Source of the DNA: Metellina segmentata
Taxonomy: Eukaryota > Arthropoda > Arachnida > Araneae > Tetragnathidae
Assembly (NCBI GenBank): GCA_947359465.1
Contig: OX375874.1
Span: 94,024,172 to 94,088,171, forward strand
DNA: 64,000 nucleotides
Direction: 5' to 3'
A program made the position numbers and the translations under genes. The notes beneath the pieces are model-generated. The model saw nothing but the letters and a program-made list of their open reading frames with translations, had not been told where the DNA came from and did not search any database. Position 1 is the first letter of the stretch, and every line of letters begins with the position of its first letter. Below, piece after piece: positions 1 through 12,700 of the stretch.

Positions 1-72
1 AAACTTTTGTTACCAAGAAACTTTCAGATATACTTTTGCAGCTATTAAGTAAGAAAATTGGGTACTACTCAG

Positions 73-350
73 AAGGTAGGTATTGTAATTAACGTCGCAC
101 TGGAGCATCACATTGAGCTATTGGCGATAGTCTGGGATCAACCCTCGAAAGGAAAGATCCGAGGACAACACCTGGTAATTTTGAACTACGGTCAGATGAC
201 GAATACAATTCCGATGTGCTCATAACATCTTTCGAAATGTTTTATTCTCGTTACCAACCGCGGTAGCCTGGTTGGAAGAGTAACGAATCAACTACCGAAT
301 GGTTACGAGTTCGATTCCAATCAAAAACCGTCGTGTCCAAATCGAATTTG
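73..350 (-). repeat. tRNA-derived SINE copy (head at 3' side)
   Basis: Carries the SINE body motifs seen across the window (aattaacgtcgcactgg; gatccgaggacaacacc; acggtcagatgacgaa). A promoter-like head follows at 258-345 with A-box-like and B-box-like (gagttcgattcc) strings. This copy is rearranged: head and body are not in the usual relative order. Confidence 0.6.
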
Positions 351-367
351 ATACAAATATAATACAT

Positions 368-506
368 TAATCTTTTGACTATGGGTTTATAGATATAACT
401 GGAGCGATTCTTATAACTCTTTCAAGGTACATCTGCTGTACCGATCGTAGTTCAAAATGGCGCGATCAAAGTACAACTGCTGTATCTGTCGTAGTCTAAA
501 GGTTAA
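368..506 (+). mobile_element. Short TIR element with two minisatellite units
   Basis: Begins ttttgactat...agatataac and ends gtagtctaaaggttaa. Inside are two degenerate units with gcgcgattcttataactttcaagg / gtacaactgctgtaccg motifs. Same family as 4504-4662, 4659-4866 and 53662-54074. It lies just past the Grip poly(A) signal. Confidence 0.6.
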
Positions 507-558
507 AAGCTATTTATTTATTTATTAAATAAAAGGCAACATTTATAAAGTATTCTCT

Positions 559-564
559 TTTATT
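559..564 (-). terminator. Candidate polyadenylation signal for Grip
   Basis: AATAAA on the minus strand, about 75 bp after the Grip stop codon, in AT-rich sequence. Position and motif fit a poly(A) signal; other A/T hexamers nearby make the choice uncertain. Confidence 0.5.
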
Positions 565-637
565 TACATATTTATAATAAATGCATACATGTGAAAATTG
601 GTTTATATGATTGGTTTATTCAAAAGCAATCTCCATA

Positions 638-751
638 TTATTCTTGGTCGCGTAATATTCGACGTGTTATTAGATCGATACGGTCATTATCTTGTATAAA
701 TATAGAAAGCACAGAATGTTTATTATTTCTTCCAATAATTGTTCCATTTAC
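638..751 (-). CDS. Grip: Grip exon 14 (C-terminus, end of last PDZ)
   Basis: Acceptor attttcag; 114 bp, phase 0, ending TAA. It encodes VNGTIIGRNNKHSVLSIFIQ, then DNDRIDLITRRILRDQE and stop. It completes the last PDZ after RILE exactly where vertebrate PDZ7 reads LQVNHV, and it ends a few residues beyond the final strand, as in GRIP. It was found by continuing exon 13 and is too short to be an obvious ORF. Confidence 0.85.
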   Translation of the reverse strand, partial: VNGTIIGRNNKHSVLSIFIQDNDRIDLITRRILRDQE

Positions 752-3700
752 CTGAAAATAAATACATTAGACGACTTTGCAACATTGATATCGAATTAGA
801 CAAAAATATTATTTTCAGTTTATAATAATCTCTGAGGATTTATAGATTATTTAAACTCCAACCTAATATTTTATTGCAGTACACAATTTATTCTAATCAA
901 TGTAATGAAGGGTTAACTGAAGGCCGCTTCACTATTTTTGGTTTTACGGTTATTTATCCAGTGTATATTTCATTCAAGATTGTTAATATTCAAAAAAGGA
1001 AAAAAATTTACAGCTTTAAGTACGAGTCGTATAACAGCTTTTTGGAAATAAAATTGCTACAGTATTACAATCCTAACAAAGCAGTTTGCCTTTCCAAAAT
1101 CATACAACTAGTGTGACAAACTATTCAGTGATACATCTTACATTGATTTTTGAATACAAACATTATGCTATGTGGCAGAATTACAATTTGGACGTATTTT
1201 CTCAAATTAATTTTTATTTTCAGAACTTTGCAGGTTTTCATTTGCTATCCCAAACTAAAACACCTAGAGATTAGACGTGCAAATTGAAACAGAAACTGAA
1301 TTCTATAAATGGAACAAATAACACTCATTCAATAAACTGTTGAACCCACTTAACAGTGACTAAAAGAAATCGCCTGCTTAAGAACTATTATTTAATATGG
1401 AAATAAATCGAACTGAATTTTAATGACTTTTGAACAAAGTAAATTACTTATTCTACAAAATATGGAACTGCACTCTCTTTAACTAAAGTCTAGTTTTTGT
1501 ATCTTTTAAAATTATGTCACTTCATTTGTAACATAAATCATCAAGTACCTTCACAGGCGAATGAATCAATAGCAGGAAAGATTTCTAAATTATTTTGGTA
1601 TTAGAAGGTATGGTAGAAGTAGGTATTTTAATTAACGTCACACTAGAGCTTCACAACGGACTATTGGATCAAACCCGAAGCGAAAGATCCTAGGAAAACA
1701 CTACGTACTTTCTAACCATGGTCAGATGACGAGGTCATACCTGAACTGGAACCCTACTCTCCAAACTTCCACACCACGCCTATGTAAGGACATTTGAGGT
1801 TACTACAGATCTAACTTGCATCATCCCCTTTGTCCACGACCTCGTTTCTAACCATGGTCAGATGACGAGGTCATATACCTGAACTGGCACCAAACTCTCT
1901 AAACTTCCCCACCACGCCAACGTAAGGACATTTGAGGCCACTACAGATCTAACTTGCATCATCCCCTGTGTACACGACGGTCTTTGGTTGAATTCCAATT
2001 CTCGAAACCCTAATTGCTAATCTGTTACTCTTCCAACCGGGCAACCGCGACCCTTTTGTTATTAGAAATTTAACTCATTTAACGCAAATGAAACTGCACT
2101 CGCGTTCTTTTGGGTTACTTACTTCTAGAATTCTGTCATTCTTTTTCATAACTTGAGATATGTCAGCCGGTCCTCCTGGTTTGATGCCCGTGATGTATAC
2201 TTTCCCTGAATCGGGGTTCTGGCCAACAAGAAACCCGAAGTCCTTGTGGATGGGGTCTCTGAAGAGCGTCAATTCGTGGTCAAGCACTCTGGCATTGTTT
2301 CCATTGACCGTACGAAAAAGTGTCCGGTACAAGATGAAATTTTTGGAGATGGAACATTTTGGACCAGAAGTGATGCTTTCATATTCAATATCGGTCTCCA
2401 ACTCTTCGTCTTGGGGATCTGGAAAAACAGTCAACGTCAATTTCATTTGACACACAAAATTATGCAACATGTTGACTCCTTAGGCAAATTTTATTATGCC
2501 CCTATTAAAGCCAATGAAACGTTAGTAAGCGTGTTCTTCTGAGCCTTATAGAGCTGTTTATATTTACAATTTCTGTGGTCAAGAGGAATAACTGGATAAG
2601 TCTAAAAACTACTTTTCAGGAGCGCGTTTTTAAGATTCGCTCTTTTATTATAAACTAGCTGAATAACCAGGCGTTTCTCGGGTTTCAAATATGACCTCGA
2701 CAGCTAAAACATGACCGCGACATTTCCTTGTGTTAGCTCAAATACACAAGCCCTGTAAAACGTGTTTCTTTGTCCATGTACATTTATTGCAGGAAAATAA
2801 TCTTTAGATTTTAAAATTGGGTCTTCGAGAGGAACTTTTAGACAACCTGTGTCCCAATTTTTAGGGTCGTAAGTGCTACTCATTGGTCTGAAAACAAGAA
2901 AATAATAGCCTATGTTTTCCGCAGTGTTATAAAGTATAAGTAAACCAAATTTGGTGTGGATTAGTCAAACGATGTAGATTTGTATATAGAATACACACAC
3001 ATATCCTTTTGTATGTAGTAGATTGAGTGTAGTAGACATGTAGATTGAGGTTTTGAAATAATTTATTTTAACTGCATTCCTTGTTACTCTGTTTTCGTGC
3101 ACATTAATTATCCGCTGCTGCACAACTCGTAAGGCCCCAAGACAAATCCTCCAGCAGATGCACTTATCTCATTTTGCCAAGTTTCGACCTATCCAGTTAT
3201 TCGCCTTGACCAGATTTATTCTGTGAAAAATATTGTGATCAACAAGTAACGAATTTTATATGCCAAACACACTGGAATTAACTGTTCCCGAATTAATATC
3301 TCAAACATTTTACACCTGGAATTTAATAGATTATTAGTAGGACATCGATAAAAAGTTGCAAGTCTCCCAAAAGTTCTCGATGTAGTGTTCAAACTAAAAA
3401 CATTTCACGGATTTACATACCCACAAACGAAAATGCGTTTCTTCTGTTAATCCTCCATCTTCTAATCGTCCATCCAAATCCGACCAATTTTGCTAATGCC
3501 AAGATGTCTCGTCATCAAGATATTGCTAATTTTCTTATGACGACGAGATCAAGATCTGGTCAGCGTTTTTCTGAAGGCGAGATATCTCGTCCATCAAAAT
3601 CTGCTAATGGTTTTTGTTCAGTCTTTGTGTAGCCACTAGATGGCGCTAGTGTATTTTAATGTGAATAATCAACCAATGAGAATTTTGTTCTTGTCAGAAA

Positions 3701-6700
3701 AAAAAATCTAGAGAATGCTACAGAAACTGGACGACTCGTAATGTTTTGGAAGCCTTTTGTTTTGGAAAGAAATTCAGCTGATCAATTAGCGAGCTTTTTT
3801 TTTTGTCGGCCACAAATCGAAATGAAGTCATTATGACTGCTGCGCAGAAATCAGTGAGTCAAAATATGCTTATTATTTGGATACGAATTCTCATGGCTGA
3901 TCCAAATCCATATTAGATAATGTATAATTTACTTGTGTTATATGTCAGTATTTGCATTAGTTCTGTCCATTGTTGACTGTCGCTTCTCTTGTTTAAGTGT
4001 ATATAATAAAGTTAAAAGATTATATTGGATACAGTTCGTGTATATCAATCTTAGTTCTCAACAGTTTTTGCTAGTAACGAAATACCTCACCTCGACAACT
4101 ATTATGAGGGTTAATTATTCCTACATTCCTTCTTTCACGAATGGTTTTACTAGGCACATTTCTGTGCTCAAATGTCAAAATGTTATAAGTCACTTTTTTA
4201 ATTTTAAGATTCAAGATTCAACATGTGGTTCTGCGTTTTTTGATTTATTACAATTTTTCCACCTTTGTTTTCTCATAAACTGAAAGAAAAAGACTTACGG
4301 ACATTTTACCACCTTCTGAACAGTAACAAAAAAGACTCTAGGATGGGACTTAGTCAATTTTTTGGGAAAAGTGACTTAAAACATTTTGCCATCGGAGCAC
4401 AGATGTGACATCTCCTAGTCACCTTACTTGCCTGTGGTTGACCAGGGAGGAACTGTATTTTAATTCTATTCTAGTTTGGGGATTTATGGTGCAAAGGTCA
4501 TTATTAACCTTTAGACAACGGGTGGTACAGCAGTTGCACCACGATCGCGCCAAATTTGAATATACACTATGGCCTGTGCAGCAATTATTCCTTGAAAGTT
4601 ATAAGAATCGCGCCAAGAAAGGACCCCGTGTCAAGTATATCTACAGCCGCAGTCAAGGTTAACCTTTTGACTACGGCTATAGATATAAGAAGTGTGATTC
4701 TTATTAACTTTCAAGGTACAACTGCTGTAAAAACGGTAGTCTAAATTCCTTCCTTGGCGCGATTACTATAACTTTCAATGTACAACTGATGTACTGGCCG
4801 TTGTCGAAATTCTTTCTTGGCGCGATCATGGTACAACTGCTGTACCGACCGTAGTCTAAAGGTTAAGCCAAGCTGCGCCAAATAACGTCAAGTAAATTGA
4901 CATAAACTAGAGAAATACACCCAAGCCGAGATCGGAGTTCTTGTGCTACCTACAAGTCGCAAGTTGCTACAGTAGTAGACGACCCCTACACTCTTGAATT
5001 TTCTGAAGGTGCATGAATTCATGGACATGATCCAGCTTGTCTAGACTACTACGAATTTCTTTACTACGATTGTCTTCTACCTTGTTACATAATTGTTACC
5101 ACTATACTTGTTACCACTATTACATAATTTAAAATATTATTTCAAACAATTAATATAAATGCAGTTTTGTTCAATTGTATTTAATTTCTTTATAAGAGTA
5201 TGGGTGCCACAAATGCTTACAACGTATCTCGTACCTTTGTTTGGCTCTCTTCTGACAGTAAATATAACCAATTCAGTTCGTTTGTACGTACAGGTACACG
5301 ATTCATAAGATTCCTGGCGGATGCAGTTAGTAAAGAGAATCTCATCCCCAGGAAATAAAAGACCAGATCTGTGGGCTGCACTACCCTTTACGACTCCTTT
5401 TACCACCAGTGGGGCAGCTTTTCGAAACTCTGGAAGGGAAAACAGTACTACAGGTTAGTTGGGTTTTATGGCACAAGACCATATTTGTGTTTTGTGCTTG
5501 ATGCAGCTTGGCCGTATTTTTTGCAAAGCTACATCAAACACTACACGTCAAGTAATGAAGATGTACACACAAGTTTTACTTACACAGAAAAAATAAATAC
5601 ACCTAGGTAATTTTTTGGTAATTTTTAATTAACGTCGTACTAGAGCAACACACAACGGGCTATCGACGATGGTCTGGAATCAATTCCCTAAGGGAAAAAT
5701 CCAAAAACACCACCACATAATTTTGAACCACGGTTCAAATGACGAAAATACACCTAGGAATCGAAACAGGCAGTATTGATTACATGAATTGAACCTACAC
5801 ATACAACTGCGACTTTTATGTAGGTCTGAAGAGTAAGCCTAGAATGTAGATCTACTTTCAAGACACACACAACTCGCATTTTTCTAGAGCAATTGACACC
5901 ACGGCCGTACATTGCTACAGGACCTTTTCATTGATATACGAGTTGTTTTTTGAAAACCACTGAATTCTCAATAGCCAATACGATAAAAGATAAAGAAGAG
6001 TGAATTGTGGCCAATCCTCACAAATTACGCAAATAAATTTTAAGTCCAATTATGAATGTTGGATATAGGGATGTCCTTAACCGTTTAAATGAAACCCTAC
6101 CCGCATTCAATGGATATAATGACTTTATTATTGGTTCTGTTTTTGTTTAGTGAGAGATGAAACGGTAGAACAATTCATAAGGATAATCGCATAGAAAGCA
6201 GTAGAAACAACTGACATAAAAGGTTGCAAATGACAAAAGTGTCTTTATCTTTTCCCCTGCTTCTATTCATTTTGACATTGAGTCAGTTAAATCAACAAAT
6301 ATGTGAATGAATACAATTTTCCCGTGGTAAGCAACCAGATTTGTATCCACAAGCTAAATGTTCGACGTGTGTGATGATTTGCAACTTCGTTTGACGATCA
6401 TGAAAAACATAAACAGACCTCTTCAAGTGATGAAAAATAATCACATGACTTATCGGTTAATGTTGTAATGCAGATAAACTCATTGTAAATTTTAATTGCT
6501 TCTCATTTTAATTTGACTTAGTTGAGTTTCAGAGGAAAACAGGTTTGGACTATACTAAATACACATAAAACGTTTTGCACGATATCAGGTGTAATCATTT
6601 ATAAACGTGCCTTTAAATTCCAGCCCAGGTTTGATATCTTTATCAATACGAACATCAAACGTCCCAAATTTGATTTCGGGCTCAGCAACGTCGAATTCCA

Positions 6701-9700
6701 CCTTCAATATTACTTCGGTAGCTGCGAAGGCTTCTTTCATGACAGTTTCAATCTTTGGACCAACCAGACCGACGAGGTTTCGGCTGTTGATTTCCAACAC
6801 CCTGTCCCCTTTGAGAAGGATACCGCACCTGGAAATAACAATTACATCTTTACAATTACATCATCAGCATCTGATCGAAGTTACAAGTAAAAACTTTTGT
6901 TTAAATTCTTTGCATTTGAAATTTAGTAAAAAAACGTTATGTCCGAATTGATTAATAGACGACTGGGCAAAATTGATTGGTTGATGAAATCGATAAAATT
7001 GCAATGAAACTCGATAAAATTGCAATGATGATGGAGGTTGGTTTGGTTTTTATGACGCAAGAGCTACACATGGACAAGCTACGTCAGACGCAAGACGACA
7101 AAAACGAGACAATATATAGACCACAATGAGAGAGGTTTAAAATTGTACTTTATAAAAATTTGATATGTTGATAATTAAAATGTGCTAAAGAGAAAAGACA
7201 GTAAAGAGGGAGTTGCAAATGGGTGTGCTTTCTACGAGTAGATAACGATTAATGAATCGCGTATGTCCAATGCGAAGGGGCGATTCAGTTTGGCATCCGT
7301 CTTCCACATTGGAAACAATGGCCACTGCTGAGTGATTTTATCGATTGTAATTTGTTGGTGACTTACAGGTTCCACGAATCTTGCCACAAGGAGTCTACGA
7401 GCTCCTTCGTGGATATCTTAGGCCTGGTGCACACATCCGATTTCTCAACGTGCGGTGCCGCTGCGGCACCGAAGCCCAACTATGCACATGTAACCGTGAA
7501 ATGACGAAAATACTAATTTCGCGCCATTTGCGATAAATATTCTGTCGAAGAAAACGTGTTTATTTAGCTTACTTGGTGTAAAAAAGTATATTTTGAAACA
7601 AAATAGATGTTAATGGATACAACCATTTATTAATTATTAGTTATATTCCATTTGTTTATGAAAACAAAGTACTTCAGACCGTTGACGCATGTGCGGCGAT
7701 TTGCAGCGCCGTGGGGATATGTGGTACAAATTGCACGCAAGTTCGACGTGCGTCGCCTCAGCGGCGCCATAGGCATGTGTGCACTACTCCATTGGATCTA
7801 ATGTATCTCAGACCGCACTTGCGTTGCCGCAGCGGCGCCGCAAGTTGAAAAATCGGATTGTGTGTGCACCGGTCCTTAATGTCACTAGGAGGAACGGCTT
7901 GCTGTTATGGAAAGGCTGCCGTCTTCGCATCGATGGTGAGAAGAAAGTATAGAAAGAGTGCTTGGGCATCCTGGGATCGAGATCGCCATGTTTACCAAAG
8001 ATAGTAATCCCCCATGGGAAAATAATAAATCACTACTCGGGTTTGGGAAGCTGATACACATCCCAAGATATGCCCCCGAGAGGGGGACAAAAGGATAAAA
8101 CTTTGCCTCTGCGTTCTAAAGACACTATTGAGGTGTCCACATTTCTGAGTCTCGCCAAAGCAGTTTCCAATGATTTTGGACCACCAATAAAGTTTAACGC
8201 GCTTATTCTGGATACGGTGTCCGAGAGCTTTTAGATTTTAACGATAAAACAACTACAAATAACTCACAAAATTGGTCTAACACAATGCTAATACAGTGAA
8301 ATATCAATTCAAGTCTACTATTCCTGTTCCATATGGATTCAAGTAAATATTTAGCGGAATCTTAAAACTTACTTGTGAGCCGCACTCTGTGGATGGACAG
8401 CTGTTATTACTGGGCCCATAGATGTGCCGTCAGATACTGCCTTAAATTCAAAATTCAGTCCAAACCCACTCCCATCGTTTATCAGTTTGATAACTGTGGT
8501 GGTGCTGTGGGCTGAAAAAAGAAGTCGCAGACAGAATATTTGGCACACACTTTTAGATATTCATATATATTGTATGCATTGGATAATCTCGCCTGTTTAA
8601 TTGGTGGTTTGCTTTTATGGTGCAAGGACCCGATCTGGCCAAACTTCGCCATATTTTACAATATTTAATTAGAATAAAATCTGAATTATGAAACCAATGT
8701 GTCAGCAATAAATAAAAACAAATTTTTGTGATGTGGATCCATCTACAGGTCTTAAATAATCTAGAGAAACACCGAATAAAATTTGTCTATGCTTCCTAAA
8801 ATTTGAGAATTTTGTCAAAATGTGTCTTGTGTCTTTCTGATTACACTATTGCGGATGAAACAGAGAGAGCTGGATCTCCGCATAACAAATCCTTGAGTAA
8901 AATATTTATGCCCGATACGAATCCTTGTCAATTTTACGTAATGTTCTCTTTAAATTCCTTTACCTACAATAGGATGAAAGGGAGCCTTGAAACGCAAAAC
9001 AAACTCCTAGTGTTTTGCCAAGATAAATTTATAGCTCGTTTTAGGAGTGGTTCAATGTCATCTATAGGTACTTTCAAATTTAACTGCATAGTTGTGCTCT
9101 GAAGTCAGGTCTGCTTTTCGCCAGTACTACTTTTCATTGATTCAATGAGTGAATTGTGACTTTGTCAAAGTGGAGTATTTGATATGGCTTTTTTGAGAAG
9201 GATCTTTGTATTGCAAGTTCTTTCTAGATGAAACAACTTACGTTTAAAATAGGACGAACACGAAAAGACAACTATAATCCCTGAAAACTCAAATACGGAA
9301 TACAATAACTTCCATAATTTTAGAGTTATTTTTCTTATTTGTGTTTAATTATGGTTTTTAATGTTTGAAACTATAGCAAGTATACTATAATATATATTAT
9401 TGTAAAGAGAAAATGCACTCAACTGTCATTTAAATCGGGAGTAAAATTTAGTTTAAAGCTAACATTCAATCTGTGATAATCAAGATAGATGGGTACCCCA
9501 AACATCATGTCTAAACGAAATAAATGGTTATTTAATACAATCATTTTAAAGCAATATTCCTTTTACAACAATACAAGTATTCATAGCTTTCATAATTACG
9601 TAATTAAGATTTTAATAACAGATTACAAAGCTGTTAATCACAATAGTTATTTTAAGGTAGTTAGGTTTAAAAGTTGCAACTTTTATTCTTCGCGTGGTGT

Positions 9701-12700
9701 ATTTTTACCTTAAAGTTTTCTGTAAAAATGCCACAATTTTAGTAATTAGTTTATCAATTATTTCATAATGGTTGTTATGGAATTACTTGATAGTAGTTTA
9801 ATTAACAATGGATACCGAAGTGAAAGATCTTAGGAGACCTTGTAATTTTGAATCACGGTCGGATTATTAGGTCAACACTTGAGCTGGCACCCCATTCCCC
9901 AAACTCCCACATCACGCCAATGAGAAGATATTTGAGGCCACGAAAGTTTTAATGTGCGCGACGGTCTTTGGTTGGATTGAGTTTCAAACTCGTAACCCTC
10001 CGGATGCTAATACGCGATTTATCAACTAGATTACAGCGGCAAATGTAATGAAATGGTGGAGTTTAATGCCAGCTGAACTGGATAATACCGAATTCCAGCT
10101 GGAAAATGCAGAATTCCAGCTGGAGAATGCAGAATTCTAGTTGAACTGGAGAATGCATAATTCCAGCTGAACTGGACAATGCATAATTCCAGCTGAAATG
10201 GACAATGCAGAATTCCAGTTGTAATGGATGATGCTGAATTCCAGATGTAATGGATAATACAGAATTCCAGATGTAATGGATGATGCTGAATTCCAGATGT
10301 AATGGATAATACAGAATTCCAGATGTAATGGATAATACAGAATTCCAGATGCAATGGATAATACAGAATTCCAGATGCAATGGATAAAACAGAATTCCAG
10401 ATGTAATGGATAATACAGAATTCCAGATGCAATGGATAAAACAGAATTCCAGACGTAATGGATAATACAGAATTCCAGATGCAATGGATAAAACAGAATT
10501 CCAGATGTAATGGATGATACAGAATTCCAGATGCAATGGATAAAACAGAATTCCAGATGTAATGGATAAAACAGAATTCCAGATGTAATGGATAAAACAG
10601 AATTCCAGATGCAATGGATAAAACAGAATTCCAGATGCAATGGATAAAACAGAATTCCAGGTGTAATGGATAATACAGAATTCCAGATGTAATGGATAAT
10701 ACAGAATTCCAGATGTAATGGATAATACAGAATTCCAGATGTAATGGATAAAACAGAATTCCAGATGTAATGGATAAAACAGAATTCCAGATGTAATGGA
10801 TAAAACAGAATTCCAGATGCAATGGATAATACAGAATTCCAGATGCAATGGATAAAACAGAATTCCAGATGCAATGGATAAAACAGAATTCCAGACGTAA
10901 TGGATAATACAGAATTCCAGATGCAATGGATAAAACAGAATTCCAGATGTAATGGATGATACAGAATTCCAGATGCAATGGATAAAACAGAATTCCAGAT
11001 GTAATGGATAATACAGAATTCCAGATGTAATGGATAATACAGAATTCCAGATGTAATGGATAATACAGAATTCCAGATGTAATGGATGATACAGAATTCC
11101 AGATGTAATGGATGATACAGAATTCCAGATGTAATGGATGATACAGAATTCCTGATGCAATGTATAATACAGAACTGCAGATATAATGGACAATGTGAAA
11201 TTTCTGTTGCTAAAGGATACGTTAGAAAAAGCGATTATAAAATAAATGTTTGTTTTATGTACTTACTTTTTGTACGGTGCTGATCGTTGGCATGAATTGA
11301 GGATGTAGACTGAATAGCAGCATCTGAAGCAAGACTTGCTTCTGTATTGTTACTTTGTGCTTCAGATGATACCGGAGATGGGTGTCCGGCAGTTCTTACA
11401 TATGGCAGGTCGGTGGGCATTTGCCACTTTTCCTCAGAGGTGTTGAAATAATTAGGACTAACAGATTTAGCCCGTATTAAATGAGCCGTCTCGAACTTAA
11501 ATCTACCGTCTGAAATGACTTCATTGGATTTCCAAGTCTGCATGGGTATCTGAACCAAATCCTTGTCCCTGTGGACTTTACTTTCAGCACTTTTAGAATG
11601 ATTCACCCAATCGCGATTAACATCCGCCTGAGTAACACCAGGATTTCTTGTAAAGAGCCTTCTTGCATCATTTGATTCCTGAAAGACATCATCACTGTTG
11701 GAGTCAACATCGGACGAATGTTTGTTTTCAATGTCACTCGGGGGTTGCCTGAGGTTGTAAAATGCGTTCTCTGTCCTTACGTCTAACCCAATCGAAGGTT
11801 CACATACATTAAAAGAACAACTGGAAGCGAGTGGTCTTTCTGTATTTATTGTCTTCAAATCCTGCGTATTTCTACTTGTAGACGACAATGAGTTTACATG
11901 ACTATCTGGTTCGGGAGAAATATTTTGAACGGTCTGAGACACCGAGCACCAGGGTCTTTTACAGTCGTCGCACGGGATTTTTAGCTTCACGAGGTTTTCT
12001 GCAAGCATGTGAATCACATACCGCATGTTTGGGTCTGGCTCATTGAAAGAGAGAAGTAACAAAATTTTCTGCGTCATGAAAGAAGCCGAGAGGCACGATT
12101 TGCGACACTCCCAACAGTCCAGTTCCACAGCGTCCAAACGTGCCATGAGTTCATCCACACAGCCCTTCGCTATAAACTGCTTGAGGTTAATCTCGGTTAG
12201 ATCTCCCATAATATGATGGATTAAGTTGGTGGTGGTGGCGCTGTTGTTATTAATGTTGTTGGCGTCTTGCGAAATCGGCGACGAGTTTCTTTCGCCTATG
12301 TGCCAAGGGAAAATTTTAAAGTTTCTTACGAGATGCATGCTGAATGAATATGCCGAATTCTTCATTTGAGTGTAAATTGCTTTGAGTTGAGAGAATCTAC
12401 CGGAGTCGATGCTGGGAAGGTCGCGACTTTTTCCACAGGACTGATATTGGGTCTCGGAAGTATCCACATCTTTCTCGGCAATTCGTTCGGCTTCATTATC
12501 GAAATGGGATATAAAATGCTGCATATTTGAAATGTTTTGTACAATGTCGCGAAACATGGGAATCGTTTTGGTTTGAAAGTCCTGCCAATCGAATGCAGTT
12601 TGGGATGTTTTGGAAAGGTTGTTTCCAACGCAGGCAGTCTTGTGAAGGCTAGAAGGACTGTTGAAGACTGGGTGGTTAAGGGTTGATATTCGGGGATGCT

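Noticed and set aside
10031..11193. Three long overlapping minus-strand ORFs (376, 315, 245 codons)
   Set aside because: They are translations of the 26-bp satellite in three frames and lie in a Grip intron; there is no codon bias, and similarity is only to themselves.
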